Positions 37,149-48,487 of a DNA stretch of 64,000 nucleotides are shown in pieces. The notes below the pieces were generated by a model. It ran no database searches and was not told the origin of the DNA. It saw only the letters and a list, made by a program, of their open reading frames with translations. The stretch lies in NCBI GenBank assembly GCA_014155875.1, contig JACEFZ010011394.1:62001-126000 (forward strand), given 5' to 3'. The stretch's first letter is position 1, and every line of letters starts with the position of its first letter. The stretch is from Cepaea nemoralis. Taxonomy: Eukaryota > Mollusca > Gastropoda > Stylommatophora > Helicidae. Made by a program: the position numbers and the translations under genes.

Positions 37149-37847
37149 TCAGACATTGGTGCTTACTGGGTCGGTCGGACAACGGGACAAAAGATCGGCA
37201 ATTGAATTGCTTCTGCCTGGGATATGTCGAACCTCAAAGCTGTAATCTTGAAGTTTAAGAGACCAGCGCGCTACCATATGATTTGAAGGTACACCTGAAT
37301 TTATAAATCGTAACGGTCTGCTGTCAGATTCCACGATGAAATGGCGTCCTAGAAGAAATCTGGACAATTTTGTTATACCCACCACTAAAGCTAGGGCTTC
37401 CAATTGAGGTATGGACCACGCCCGTTCTCTGGGCTTTAGTTTCCTGGATACGAAGTACACGGGATGGAGGATGTTATTGTACTCTTGTAACAAGACTGCT
37501 CCAATCGCCACGGAGCTAGCATCTGTACGCAATCTGAAAGGTAAATGGAGGATGGGCAATTTCAGGATGAGATTATTTAAACTGTTATCAGAAAAACACG
37601 CTAGTACTTTATTGAATGCAATTTTTAGGCATTCATTGTTTACAATTTTCTCTGGTTTATCTATTGTTAGTAAATTAGTAAACATTTCGGTCAGTTCGGA
37701 AAAATCAGGAATGAACTGCCGGTAATAGTTTATGAGTCCCAACAAACTTCTGACTTGTTTTTTTGTAGTCGGAAGTGAGAGTTTTAGTATCTTGGACACA
37801 ATGTTATCGTCTGTCGTGACAAAGCCATTGGATATTTTGTACCCCAA
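37149..37847 (-). CDS. pol: Gmr1-like RT end and RNase H
   Basis: Continues the RT frame cut at 43123 by the LINE: LGYKISNGF (RT end), then VRSLLGLINYYRQFIPDFSE (connection). The RNase H part has LRTDASSVAIGAVL, SIPQLEALALVVGITK, IVESDSRPLRFI and IPGRSNSIADLLSR. The frame ends at 37149. The junction codons Q-E-I-S-F (43123 side) and L-G-Y-K (this side) join in phase once the LINE is removed. Confidence 0.9.
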   Translation of the reverse strand: MGYKISNGFVTTDDNIVSKILKLSLPTTKKQVRSLLGLINYYRQFIPDFSELTEMFTNLLTIDKPEKIVNNECLKIAFNKVLACFSDNSLNNLILKLPILHLPFRLRTDASSVAIGAVLLQEYNNILHPVYFVSRKLKPRERAWSIPQLEALALVVGITKLSRFLLGRHFIVESDSRPLRFINSGVPSNHMVARWSLKLQDYSFEVRHIPGRSNSIADLLSRCPTDPVSTNV

Positions 37848-38039
37848 GAATCAAATCAAATCAACTTTATTAGGGTCACAAATTGGGCGCGCAGGCCCGT
37901 CTTACATTCGGCCCTTCCAATCACTCGTCTTTCGTTCATCAAGAGCATTATACATTTACATAGGAAGAAAAATAAACATTGTGAAATGAATGTTGTAAAC
38001 ATAAACAAGGCTAATTACCATGTTATAAAGCCCATTTCC

Positions 38040-39580
38040 CACCTATCCATACATCACCCCACCCACACAACACCCCCATCTACCCACACACACGCACACC
38101 AAGAGACACATACATACCCCACCAACCGACCCATCCCCCTCCCACACATCCCCCACCCACACACACTGCCCTCACCTGATCCCCCAACCAAAACACACTC
38201 GCCACCCACAAACATTCCCCCACCAACCCACACATCCAACGCCCAACATATTCCCCACCCACACACACAATCCCCACCAACTCACACATCGCACATTCAC
38301 TCACACATCCCCAAACCATACACACATCCCCACCAACTGACATGTCCTACCCCCCCCCCCCCACACACACACACAGCTCCCTAACCACCCATACATCCCC
38401 AATCCACTCACACACACCCCACCACCCACACATACAACTTCCAACCACCCACACATGCCTTAACCTAATCCCCCACCACACAATCCCCCACCCGCACATC
38501 ACATACACCCCCTACCACACACTATTCCCAACCCACGCACCACACACACACATATCCCTCACCAACACATCCCCACTTACACACCACACACATATCCCCC
38601 ACCAAGATACAACACAATATTCCCACCCACACCCACACAGATACCCTTACCCATCCACCCCACATACCCCCACTCACACACCACAAAAATCCCCCACCCA
38701 CACACACCTCACCCACACAATATCACCAACCAACACACCACACACCTCTCCCCACCCACACACGCATTCCCTACCCGTCCACCAACACACACTCACTCAC
38801 GCATACATCCTCCACTACGCACCCACACACCCACTCCCAACCAAACATCTCTCGATCACAATACCCCTACCCCCACACACATCCTCCACCCACTCACACA
38901 TCCCACCCCGACACATACAACTCCCTCACCAAGCCACTCACACACCCCCACCCACACATTCCCCATCCACACACACACATCTCCCACCCACACTCCCCCA
39001 CATACTTCCCCCAACCACCACAATCCCCTGCTCACCCACACATATACCCCACCCATACGCACATTCCCCACACCCATCACACACATCCCCCACACCACAC
39101 ACTATCCTCCACCCATACCACCACAAACATACCCTCCACCCACACATCATTCACACATCCCCCACTAACACACCGCACACATATCTCAAACCCACACACC
39201 ATACACTTCTCCCACCCGCCCTTCCATCCCAACTCCACCCAACACAATCCCCTATCCATACAACCCCGCCTCCCACACATACTTCCTCACACCATCCACA
39301 CATCTCCACCCACATAAACACACATCCCCTGCATCCGTCCCATACACATATCCTCCACCCATACACACATCCCCCACACCCATTCCAACACCCCTACTTT
39401 CACCCCCACACATCCATCCACACATCCCACCAACACCCACAAATACCACTACCCACCAAAACCCACACACCCCAACCCATCCAAATGCATACCCCCACCC
39501 ACACACCCCCCACGCACACATATCCCCACACTCACACACATCCTCCACATACACTCACACTTCCTCACATCTAGACACAT
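38040..39580. repeat. C/A-rich minisatellite in CR1-like LINE 3' UTR
   Basis: About 1.5 kb of degenerate 'ccccacccacacac' units. The other copy of this LINE end (17745-18110, opposite strand) carries about 0.37 kb of the same material. The long Pro/His/Thr and Gly/Val/Cys frames here are artefacts. Confidence 0.9.
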
Positions 39581-39735
39581 ACAAAATGTCTCACGTTAGT
39601 ATTGAAACTAGTATGAACAAACTCCCACACTTAACTCACACACATACACTGACACTTGTCATGAACAGTCTCATAAAAATGTTAAACAAGGAGAAAAATG
39701 TGTACATAAAATGTATGTGACGTAAAAATAGTGAT

Positions 39736-39737
<2 letters not shown>

Positions 39738-39827
<90 letters not shown>

Positions 39828-40020
39828 CCACACACACACACACACACACATACACATTCACTCTCCCGCTCATTCACTCTCACGCTCACTCATTCACTCT
39901 CCCGCTCACTCATTCACTTTCCTGTTCACTCATTCACTCTCCCGCTCACTCATTCACTCTCCCGCTCACTCATTCACTCTCACGCTCACTCGTTCTGTCT
40001 CTCATTAACACTCACTGACT
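39738..40020. repeat. (CT)n then CACA and 'ctcactcattcactctc' repeats
   Basis: (CT)n at about 39738-39823, (CA)n to about 39850, then a ~20-bp 'cgctcactcattcactctcc' minisatellite to about 40020. Confidence 0.92.
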
Positions 40021-40170
40021 CACTCACTCAAACTACAGTAATGAACATGCGTTTATATTATGCATGATAAAATCAAATGGTATTTAACTGATAATATGAC
40101 AGATGAGAATACACAAACATATGGATTCGCGTGTTACATAACATGCGTGTTACATGACATGCATCTGCTC

Positions 40171-40171
<1 letters not shown>

Positions 40172-40214
<43 letters not shown>
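40172..40214. repeat. (CT)n microsatellite
   Basis: CT tract of about 21 units followed by CACA-rich sequence to about 40500. Confidence 0.95.
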
Positions 40215-40216
<2 letters not shown>

Positions 40217-40533
40217 ATTCTTTCATATACACACACTCACACGCATGCGCGCGCTCACACACACACACACACTAACACATCAACTCTCCCACTGTCTCAC
40301 TCTCTAACACACAATCCTTCACACACACACTCACTCTCTCAATCACACTCTCTCACACATACACATGAACGCATGCACATGAACGCATGCACTCCCTCAC
40401 TCACTCTCACACATACACGTACGAATGTATGCACTGACACATTCCCCCACCATTTCTCGCTCAATCACTCTCTCCACACACACGCATGCACGTGCGCACA
40501 CACGCATTCACTCTCTCCCTCTCACTGACACCC

Positions 40534-40647
<114 letters not shown>

Positions 40648-40734
40648 CCCACACGCATACACATATATAGTGAACAATTATAGTTAAACAATTATAATGA
40701 ACAATTATACTGAACAATTATACCAGTAAATGAA

Positions 40735-42705
40735 TTATGGTGGCATATAGTCGGTATGGATTAAGTATTGAAAGAGTTTTCGGTTAAATGTGTAGGGACT
40801 CATTGGAGTTTTCAGATCTGGAGGCAGATCATTCCATAAGTGAGCACCAAAATAGGCGAAACATGTTTTGTATAGGTCCAATCTAGGCTTTGAGACATGT
40901 AACAAATTTAGGCGCTTGCTGTTCATTGCATTAGATTGAATCAGCGACAGAAGATACTCTGGGGTATTTTGAGATATAATTTTATTCACTAATTTGGCTT
41001 TGTTGAAAAGGAAGCGCTTTTGTAGTGGTAGAAGTCTTAGATGACTGTACAAATTATTACTTTCAAAGTGCTTTATGTCAGAAACCAGACGAATAGCGCG
41101 GTTTTGTAGAGAACATAGTCGTTTTAAATTAGATTTAGGGCAACCATCCCAAACTGTGGAACAGTAATCGAGATGTGATTGGATATAACATGTATAGAAT
41201 ATTTTTCGTGTGCTTTCGTCCAGGAAGTGCTGAATTTTAGCAAGTTGGTAAACTTTTTGTGCTATTTTCTTGGTAAGAGCGTGAACATGAGAGCTCCAGT
41301 TCAAATGGCTGTCTATTAAAAGCCCTAGTGTTTTATGTTCAGTCACATTAACTATAGGTAACGTGCCCATGCGGAGTTCGAGCGGTGATCCAGTTATGGC
41401 TAGTGTCTGTAGTTTTTGTCTGGTCGTTATTAGCATGGATTTGGTTTTGTCGATGTTAATTTGCATGCGGTTTTCATTGCTCCATCTAGTAAGATTATCA
41501 AGTTCCTTTTGTAAAGAATTCTCTAATTCACTACGGTTTTCTTGACTAGTATATATAGTACAGTCGTCTGCGAATAGATCACAAGATGTATTGATATATA
41601 AAGGAAGATCATTAATATAAACTGCAAAAAGCAGCGGACCTAGTATTGAGCCCTGAGGCACACCAATATTAAGCTGTGTGGGTCTTGATAGACAGTTGTT
41701 GAAGGACACGACTTGTTGCCTGTCGGATAGAAATGACGTAATTATGTTCACCATGTTGGTGCTTGTCTTCATTTGCTTTAGTTTTCTAATTAAAATATCG
41801 TGATCTACCATATCAAAAGCTTTTTTAAAGTCTACAAACACCGCTCCACAAATTCTACCGTTGTTGATGTTTAAGTGCCAGTTATCGGTCATTTTTGTTA
41901 GAGCACCATGGCAAGAATATTTAGGTCGAAACCCAGATTGACTGTTAATTATTAGATCATTGTTAATTAAATGGTGTAACGTTATTTTATGAATGTGTTT
42001 TTCTAGTGGTTTTGATAGCGACGATAGTAAGGAAATAGGTCTATAATTACCCAAAACGCTATTATCGATTGAGCTATTTTTAATAAGCGGAAACACTTTA
42101 GCAATTTTAAATGCAGATGGAAAGTAGTTTTTGGCCAGACACTGGTTATATATGAACGTTAAGGACTCGCTAATGACTGGTGCAGCACAACGAAGAATTC
42201 TATTACTGATACCATCTAGGCCGTGTGAGTTTGTTGATTTGAGGTTCAAGAGATATTTATAAACGTCTGCAACAGACATTAAAGGAATCTCAGCGGGAAT
42301 ATTTCTGGCGCACTTCTCCTCACAGAATGATGTCAGTGAACTTAAATTACACGATGAGTCTGGTATTGAAGACTTTAGATTCTCTATTTCTGATTGAAAG
42401 AACCAACTGAATTCATCGCATGTTATAGAATATGGTATTGCTGATTCTGTAGGGCGTTTCTTATTGGTTAGCAAGTTAATAGCCCTCCATATATTTGTAC
42501 TGTTTGAATTATCTACAATCAAATTTTTAAAATGATCTTTTTTTATCCTACGAATTTCATATTTAACTTTATTCCTTAGTCTGCGGTAATTGATGAAGTC
42601 TTTATTTTTGTGTGCTGTATCTCGCTCTCTCATGATTTCCAGCACTTCTCTAGTGACCCATGGGGATTTATGTTGATTTTTGACTCGAACTTCTTTGATT
42701 GGCAC
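40735..42705 (-). CDS. CR1-like LINE reverse transcriptase (open)
   Basis: A 656-residue frame without stops. Motifs in order: LGNYRPISLLSSLSKPLEK, INSQSGFRPKYSC, GAVFVDFKKAFDMVDHDIL, VPQGSILGPLLFAVYINDLP and the catalytic LFADDCTIY. Then TLGLLIDSHLNWSSHV, LDYCSTVWDGC, LQNRAIRLV and FGAHLWNDLPPDLK. The VPQGS-ILGP form and the C-terminal 'WN.LP..L' segment are typical of the CR1/L2/Rex1 group. The RT is intact, but the endonuclease upstream is truncated and frame-shifted, so autonomous mobility is unlikely. Confidence 0.92.
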   Translation of the reverse strand: MPIKEVRVKNQHKSPWVTREVLEIMRERDTAHKNKDFINYRRLRNKVKYEIRRIKKDHFKNLIVDNSNSTNIWRAINLLTNKKRPTESAIPYSITCDEFSWFFQSEIENLKSSIPDSSCNLSSLTSFCEEKCARNIPAEIPLMSVADVYKYLLNLKSTNSHGLDGISNRILRCAAPVISESLTFIYNQCLAKNYFPSAFKIAKVFPLIKNSSIDNSVLGNYRPISLLSSLSKPLEKHIHKITLHHLINNDLIINSQSGFRPKYSCHGALTKMTDNWHLNINNGRICGAVFVDFKKAFDMVDHDILIRKLKQMKTSTNMVNIITSFLSDRQQVVSFNNCLSRPTQLNIGVPQGSILGPLLFAVYINDLPLYINTSCDLFADDCTIYTSQENRSELENSLQKELDNLTRWSNENRMQINIDKTKSMLITTRQKLQTLAITGSPLELRMGTLPIVNVTEHKTLGLLIDSHLNWSSHVHALTKKIAQKVYQLAKIQHFLDESTRKIFYTCYIQSHLDYCSTVWDGCPKSNLKRLCSLQNRAIRLVSDIKHFESNNLYSHLRLLPLQKRFLFNKAKLVNKIISQNTPEYLLSLIQSNAMNSKRLNLLHVSKPRLDLYKTCFAYFGAHLWNDLPPDLKTPMSPYTFNRKLFQYLIHTDYMPP

Positions 42706-43120
42706 GTGTTATCAAACACATTGTAGACTGTCTTCGTCCAGAAAGCTAATGCATCGTCCGGGTCAGGAAGTTGGTAAACGTGATCAAGGGCTGCTTTTCT
42801 TAAGTCTTGCAAAAATAAATCTTGGTTGAATGCTTTATACTTCCTAAATTTGATACTTCATGTTTATGTTTAAGAGGTTTGAACCCAATTCTTGACCATG
42901 TACAACATACCGGGTAGTGGTCACTAACTGTACAAACGGGAACAGAACATTCAATAATATTATCTGGACAAGTAACATATATATGATCAATTATAGTTGA
43001 GGATGTGTCAGTAACCCTTGTGGGACGGTTTATTAGTTGTTTGAAATTGTAAGAAAGAATGATATCGTCCCATGTCTGGTTGGATTTACTAATATCTATG
43101 TTGAAGTCACCTAGTATCAT
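42630..43120 (-). pseudogene. CR1-like LINE endonuclease end (truncated, shifted)
   Basis: Frame 43120-42800 gives ILGDFNIDISKS, NRPTRVTDTSSTIIDHIYV and VSDHYPVCCTW, the end of an AP endonuclease. Frame changes near 42840 and 42700 separate it from the linker (42812-42630) and the RT. The 5' half of the nuclease is missing. Confidence 0.8.
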
Positions 43121-43122
43121 AA

Positions 43123-43761
43123 CTAGAAGGATATTTCCTGGTAGGCTATGTCTACTTTCGCAGGCTTAACTGTCAGTCCGTGCTGTCTAATACGTTTAAA
43201 TGTCTGTTCTAACGTCTTAATGTGCTCTGTCATCGTCTCTGTGTGAACACAGATGTCGTCAATATAGCAAATTATGTTAGGAATGTCTACTAGAAGAAGT
43301 CGTGTCATACGTACGAAGGTGGCAGGGGCATTGACAAGCCCAAATGGAAGTTTGCACCATTCGTACAGTCCCCAAGGTGTGGCAAAAGCTGTCAGATGTC
43401 TGCTCTGTTCGTCTATCGCTATTTGCCAATATCCTTTCGTCATATCTATCTTCGTAAAGAACCTAGCGTCTGTCAGTTCTGTCAGAAGATCGTCAGAGTT
43501 AGCCATTGGCTCAAGATCTAGAACAGTTATTTTATTGAGCTTTCGATAGTCGATACACAGTCTTATTGTATTGTCCTTTTTTCGTACTATGACCATTGGA
43601 GATGAGAAGTCTGATTGGGATCGTCTTATGATGTTGTTTTTCTCTAAGTTGATGATCTCTTGATGTAAATGTTCTTTGTAATGTAATGGGATGGTGTATG
43701 GTCTGCATCTTATGGGTGTGTTTGATGTGAGTGTGATGTGATGCTGTACTAATTCTGTTTG
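43123..43761 (-). CDS. pol: Gmr1-like reverse transcriptase, first part
   Basis: Main frame 43123-43596: MVIVRKKDNTIRLCIDYRKL, RFFTKIDMTKGYWQI, LPFGLVNAPATFVR and the catalytic IICYIDDICVH, ending QEISF where the LINE cuts in. Sequence between 43597 and 43761 holds the RT N-terminus in another frame. A TGA near 43761 separates it from the integrase frame. RT follows integrase here, reversed from standard gypsy order. Confidence 0.9.
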   Translation of the reverse strand, partial: QTELVQHHITLTSNTPIRCRPYTIPLHYKEHLHQEIINLEKNNIIRRSQSDFSSPMVIVRKKDNTIRLCIDYRKLNKITVLDLEPMANSDDLLTELTDARFFTKIDMTKGYWQIAIDEQSRHLTAFATPWGLYEWCKLPFGLVNAPATFVRMTRLLLVDIPNIICYIDDICVHTETMTEHIKTLEQTFKRIRQHGLTVKPAKVDIAYQEISF

Positions 43762-44145
43762 TCATGGGTTGTTGGAAAAGATGGTGTTGTACTGTTGTAT
43801 AAGCTGTTTGCAACTGTTTGTCTCTGCTAGAGTTAACTTTGGGTTGATTTTGATCTCCTTCAAGCAGTTTGTCGTGTCTAATGCAGGTGTTGGAATCTCG
43901 TCACTAGCATCGTCGTCTTCATGATCTATTATCACTGTACAAGCTGTCGTATCGTCTTGTTCGTTGTCTCTGTTGTGGTATGGTCTTAGCATATTTATGT
44001 GAAATATTTTGTGTTTGTCTTTTATTTGGATTTCGTAGTCTACAGGTGAATTCTGTCTCGTCACTTTAAAAGGTCCCTGCCAAGAATCAGTCAGTAAGTG
44101 TCTGTCACTAGGTAGTAGAAGAAGAACGTCCTGTCCAGGTGTCAA
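43762..44145 (-). CDS. pol: Gmr1-like integrase C-terminal region and linker to RT
   Basis: LLLPSDRHLLTDSWQGPFKV, then DYEIQIKDKHKIFHINMLRP: the basic/SH3-like C-terminal region typical of gypsy integrases. An acidic linker follows and then LTLAETNSCKQLIQQYNTIF, the usual lead-in to RT. The frame ends at a stop next to RT. Confidence 0.85.
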   Translation of the reverse strand: MTPGQDVLLLLPSDRHLLTDSWQGPFKVTRQNSPVDYEIQIKDKHKIFHINMLRPYHNRDNEQDDTTACTVIIDHEDDDASDEIPTPALDTTNCLKEIKINPKLTLAETNSCKQLIQQYNTIFSNNP

Positions 44146-44223
44146 CGTTATTGTCCTATTACCTTTGTCAGCATACTGTCTATAAGTAGCACCAGATAAT
44201 TTTAGTGCATTCTTTGCAATAAT

Positions 44224-44686
44224 TCACGATTTGATGATTCTTTCACGCAATGATGTAACATATACGTATGATGATATGGGTTTAAGTACTGGAGTAGAGT
44301 CAGTTAACATTTGGTGATAAATAGTCAATGGGCCACGTGGTTTGGCACCATAGATAAGTTCAAAAGGAGAGAACCCGGTACTAGAATGTGGTACCTCGCG
44401 ATAAGCAAAAAGAATAGCTGGTAGATATACATCCCAGTTATTGGGGTGCTCTTGCGTTACTTTTGCAAGCATGTGCTTTAGATCCCCGTTAATTTTTCTA
44501 TTACTCCACTAGAGTGAGGATGGTACGGGGAATTGAAACATTGCTTCACTCCCAACATTTTGGTGAAAGCTTGGGTAGATGCGGCAATAAACTGAGTGCC
44601 CCTATCAGATTGGATAGTATCTGGAAAACCTATCCGAGAAAATATATGGAAGAAAACTTCCATTATATCATTGGCAGTTATGTTCT
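44224..44686 (-). pseudogene. pol: Gmr1-like integrase catalytic core (two broken frames)
   Basis: 44478-44663 has TIQSDRGTQFIAAS (second catalytic Asp) and SPYHPHSSGVIEKL (catalytic Glu). 44224-44472 has NWDVYLPAILFAYREVPHSS and GFSPFELIYGAKPRGPL. Small frame changes separate the two and the upstream frame. Confidence 0.85.
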
Positions 44687-46198
44687 TTAGCGGAATAGCT
44701 TCTGGCCAGCGACTACATTGATCAATGACAGAATATATTTATTCCCTCTCGTTGTTGTATGATTAAGAGGGCCCACTATGTCGACAGATAGTTTTTCAAA
44801 AGGTCGACTGGCTAAGTCAGTAACTTGTAACTTTGCCTGTGGGTGTTTACCTTTTTTTACCAGTTTCTGGCAGGTGTCACAACTTCTGCAATATTCTTTA
44901 ATGTCATTGCAAAATTTGGGCCAATGAAACTGTGTCAGTAACCTTGATCTGGTCTTAACGTATGCCATATGCCCTGCAAGAGGTATATCGTGGGCAAGAT
45001 GTAAGGCTTGCTTACGATAACTAGTTGGCAAAACAGTTTGCTCTGTGGTGTTGTCACCTCTGGTATAATACCTGGTGAGTATATCATTTTTCACAGCAAA
45101 ATGCCATTCTGCATTCTTGGTTACCTTTGGCTTTTGGCCGATGAGATTAAAGTATTTTGACAATGAAGGATCAGCTTTTTGAGCTGTTACAAACGTTTCC
45201 TTCATGGTGTTAGTAGGTAGTGATACTGGGCTAAGCATTTGTATAGCCTCAGTTTGATTACTTTCATCTTGCACTCTAGCAGTAGATCTAGTTACTGCGT
45301 TCACACATTCAATGATATCAGATGGTGATGGAACAATATTATCAATGATGTCATGAGATGTTAGTGCTACATTAGCTACCATACAATCAATAGGTGGTGT
45401 GACATTATCAATGATGACATTTGATGGTGATGTTATAGTATCATCAATACACAGAGATGTTATGTCATGAGGTTTATCATTCACCTCTGGCAAATTTCCA
45501 ATAATTACATCACACACTGGGTTCGTTAATGCAGCGCACTTTACTTTCCCAGTGAGGAAAGGTGTTTCAATATATGCCCATGCTAGTGGGTATTTCTCAA
45601 TATTGCCTGGGAATGTTCTGCATGTTACGTGCCTGCCTGTATAGTCTGTAGGCATTATGAACGTTCTCTTCAGACCAATGAGTGAACTGCCCGTGTCACG
45701 AAGGACTGTAGCAGACTTGCCATTCACATATCCGTGATGGACGTTTATTCTGCCTTTTGAATCTACTACCAAATTAGCTTCTTCATTGGCAGTAGGGATG
45801 GCGTGACCGCATGTTAAAATACCATCTTCATAAAAGGTGTTACAAACAGAACATTTATTTGCGCTAAACATGTCAAAAGCCTGTGCTGAGTTCACAGGAT
45901 GTTTCTCTGGCTGTTCTTCATCAGACGACGAACTGTCAAACAAGGCGGCATTTGCTTTGTTGGTCATTTGCCTGCCTTTACAATCTTTCCGATGGTGTCC
46001 GTACGCCTTACAGAGGAAACATTTACGCAAACTTCTGAAGGATTTACGCTCCTTATCTTGTCTGTTTACCATGTTTAGTAGGTATGTATGGTATCCTGGG
46101 TGCTTATCGCACATTTCATTCTGATGATGTGAAAATTTACAATAAGTACAGTGATTAAACTTCTCTATGAGGTTTCTGCCTACTACAGGGTTTGTCAT
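44687..46198 (-). CDS. pol: Gmr1-like nucleocapsid, protease and integrase start
   Basis: A 503-residue frame. Zinc knuckle CFLCKAYGHHRKDC at residues 60-73, preceded by another Cys/His cluster. Protease active site VLRDTGSSLIGL at about 165-176. From about residue 390 comes the integrase HHCC finger (LAHDIPLAGHMAYVKTRSRL, then YCRSCDTCQ) and the first catalytic Asp in KLSVDIVGPL. It overlaps gag by 44 bases in a different frame. This may be programmed shifting or decay; I cannot tell. Confidence 0.9.
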   Translation of the reverse strand: MTNPVVGRNLIEKFNHCTYCKFSHHQNEMCDKHPGYHTYLLNMVNRQDKERKSFRSLRKCFLCKAYGHHRKDCKGRQMTNKANAALFDSSSSDEEQPEKHPVNSAQAFDMFSANKCSVCNTFYEDGILTCGHAIPTANEEANLVVDSKGRINVHHGYVNGKSATVLRDTGSSLIGLKRTFIMPTDYTGRHVTCRTFPGNIEKYPLAWAYIETPFLTGKVKCAALTNPVCDVIIGNLPEVNDKPHDITSLCIDDTITSPSNVIIDNVTPPIDCMVANVALTSHDIIDNIVPSPSDIIECVNAVTRSTARVQDESNQTEAIQMLSPVSLPTNTMKETFVTAQKADPSLSKYFNLIGQKPKVTKNAEWHFAVKNDILTRYYTRGDNTTEQTVLPTSYRKQALHLAHDIPLAGHMAYVKTRSRLLTQFHWPKFCNDIKEYCRSCDTCQKLVKKGKHPQAKLQVTDLASRPFEKLSVDIVGPLNHTTTRGNKYILSLINVVAGQKLFR

Positions 46199-47117
46199 AG
46201 TTAGCCGCTGCTACAAAATTAATGTCAGTAGCTTCACTGGCAAAACAATGTTTGTTGGCCGTGTAATACGCCGAACCACGTCTCTCAATCTCATCTACAC
46301 TAGTGCATTCATTTTCTTGCAAAATTTTTGAAAATGTTGATGGAATGGATGAAATGATTTTATCTCGAATGATCAGATCTTCTAGTCTCTGATAATTGTT
46401 GTCAATTTTAGCTGCTGAAGTCCATTTGGTGAATATATCTCGGACTAAGCAGAGGTAATCAGAGAACGTTTGAGTCGGTTTCGGGCTCAACTTACTGAAT
46501 TGTTCTCTGTAACCTGCCTCATCTAACATAAAATGTGCCATAATCTTAGATTTCAGATAATGGTAATCTTTTCTGAGGTCTTTGGGGATGGTTTCAATGA
46601 CTTTAAGAGGTTCCCCTGATAAACTCCTCATATAAACAATATTCCATTCAGACAGTGGAACGTGGTAATGTTCCATTAAAGTTTCCAAATTTTTGGTAAA
46701 GGCTGCGATGCAGTCACCCGAGGTATAATTACGTACAATACCTTGATATTTCTTGTACTGGTTTTCTTTCTCCAGTCTCTCAGATTTCTTAGACTCTTTG
46801 TTAATCGCAGTCTCAGTGTCAAGTTGTTTCATCTTCAACTGTAACTCCAGTTCTTCTCTCTTACTCTGAGCTGCTATTTCTGCCTTCTTCAACTCACTAT
46901 CTATCTCAGCTTGCTTTAAGGCTGTTTCTGCTTCTACTTGCTTGGCAGCCATCTCTGCCTGCTTTAATGCTCTTTCAGCCGCTCTTTCATCGCGTTCATT
47001 AGCTTTCTCCTGTACTAGTAGGTATTCAGAGTATTTCTTCTCACTCCATTTTGTTAATTCATCACCTGTCAACTGTAATTTTATCCCCATATCGATGAAA
47101 TCAAATAATGAAGACAT
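46155..47117 (-). CDS. gag: Gmr1-like Gag (capsid)
   Basis: 320 residues. Starts MSSLFDFIDMGIKLQLTGDEL, has a long charged coiled coil (about residues 35-120, Ala/Glu/Lys/Arg heptads), then a capsid-like domain with YMRSLSGEPLKVIETIPKDL, and FMLDEAGYREQFSKLSPKP, SDYLCLVRDIFTKW. It makes the particle shell. The nucleocapsid knuckle lies in the next frame. Confidence 0.85.
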   Translation of the reverse strand: MSSLFDFIDMGIKLQLTGDELTKWSEKKYSEYLLVQEKANERDERAAERALKQAEMAAKQVEAETALKQAEIDSELKKAEIAAQSKREELELQLKMKQLDTETAINKESKKSERLEKENQYKKYQGIVRNYTSGDCIAAFTKNLETLMEHYHVPLSEWNIVYMRSLSGEPLKVIETIPKDLRKDYHYLKSKIMAHFMLDEAGYREQFSKLSPKPTQTFSDYLCLVRDIFTKWTSAAKIDNNYQRLEDLIIRDKIISSIPSTFSKILQENECTSVDEIERRGSAYYTANKHCFASEATDINFVAAANYDKPCSRQKPHREV

Positions 47118-47967
47118 GATGGAAAAATGTCAATGAAATACCAGCCACACAAAATATGTTATAAGTGGTTAGTAATGAACAATTTACAATTGATTTCTAT
47201 TGACAATACGTGCCTATAATTGCATCCTTAAAGTAAATGAAAAGAAAAATATACTCAAGTGCCCTGGATGCGGTGAAGAACGGTTGAAAATAGGGCTAGG
47301 AACTCTAGGGTCGCTACTTCGCAAACACAAATGACCTCTACGGCAAGGTTTCGGATGGTACGGAAAACCTGCTTTGTTTTTGGAGGAAAATAAATTAGCG
47401 TCTATTTGTTGGTGTGTGCCTGCTTGTCACTAAGTGTCGATTAGGTTTTTATGGCGTTGAGTGTAGTTGTAGGTCGTAAGTTTGTCCGTCAACAATTTAT
47501 TTTTTCAATACAAGTTACTTTCTTTCCAAGAACTTTCTTGCTTTCCACAACTCAATGCACAAAGACAATCTACATGTATCTCAACACTCTACAACATTGA
47601 TGACACATCACTTACATCAAGATGACATTCAGTAAGGACATAGACATCAAGTTTACAAGATGGCGACAAGGTCACAATGGCGACAAGATCACAATGTCGA
47701 CAAGGTCAAAACGGTGACAAGTTTCACAAATCACAAATGTTTTACACGCTTACAAGATCAAACAATATGTATGCACTGTACGTTAACAAATAGTCTTACA
47801 CATGTTTAAATAATGTAGTAATAAATCAAAATGAGCCTTCCACGATCATATTTACATGTACTATAATGTTTGACAAAAATTTCTAAGTTCACAAACTCTA
47901 GTTTTAAATCGTTAATCACATAAACACGTTCATTTCAAAGCCGGACGAATGCCACCACATCCACACA
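47118..47967 (-). other. Gmr1-like element leader
   Basis: 850 bp between 5' LTR and gag. A candidate primer-binding site (tggtggcattcgtccggc) begins about 10 bases inside from the LTR. A short 'ggcgacaaggtcacaat' repeat lies at about 47650-47725. Non-coding. Confidence 0.6.
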
Positions 47968-48487
47968 TGTCAGGGTCTTAAACTTGGCTCGCTAACCTAA
48001 CACATGTGAGACAGTACAAGTACAACGTGATTTGACGTAAGACTCAACGACACACCGTTTAATGGATTTATTCACATATCAAATACAGAACGATGATCAC
48101 AACAATATATACTTGATACTTCAATACACTTACATCCACAATACAGCTCACAAGTCTAACTCTCAAGATGTCCAGACACTCGACTTTCAAGCACAGAAAA
48201 CCACACAACGCCTTTCTCTCATCATACGTCTGTCCGAGTCGAAGTCCCAGAGCTGTCTGCCGCTAGTTCGCAACTTGCCTCCCACCTGAGGTGGCTTCAC
48301 GAGGCATGCGTGCGTCTTGCGTCGTCCTGGCCTGACCGCTGGTCGCTCGTCAGCCAGCAATCTTGCAGGCCGGTAACTACCACTCGCCTGGCGGCGTAAC
48401 GAAGTTGCTGCATACCTGCTAGGAGCTAAGTCGCCTGGCGGGCGTAACGATGTCACTGCATCACTGTACCCTTTCTGGACTCTGACA
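47968..48487 (-). repeat. Gmr1-like element 5' LTR
   Basis: 520 bp, about four differences from 35213-35732, TG...CA ends, flanked by gtggt. Confidence 0.93.

Noticed and set aside
37986..39580. 410-residue Pro/His/Thr-rich frame and Gly/Val/Cys-rich minus frames
   Set aside because: Translation of the C/A-rich minisatellite in a LINE 3' UTR; no start context, domain or conservation.
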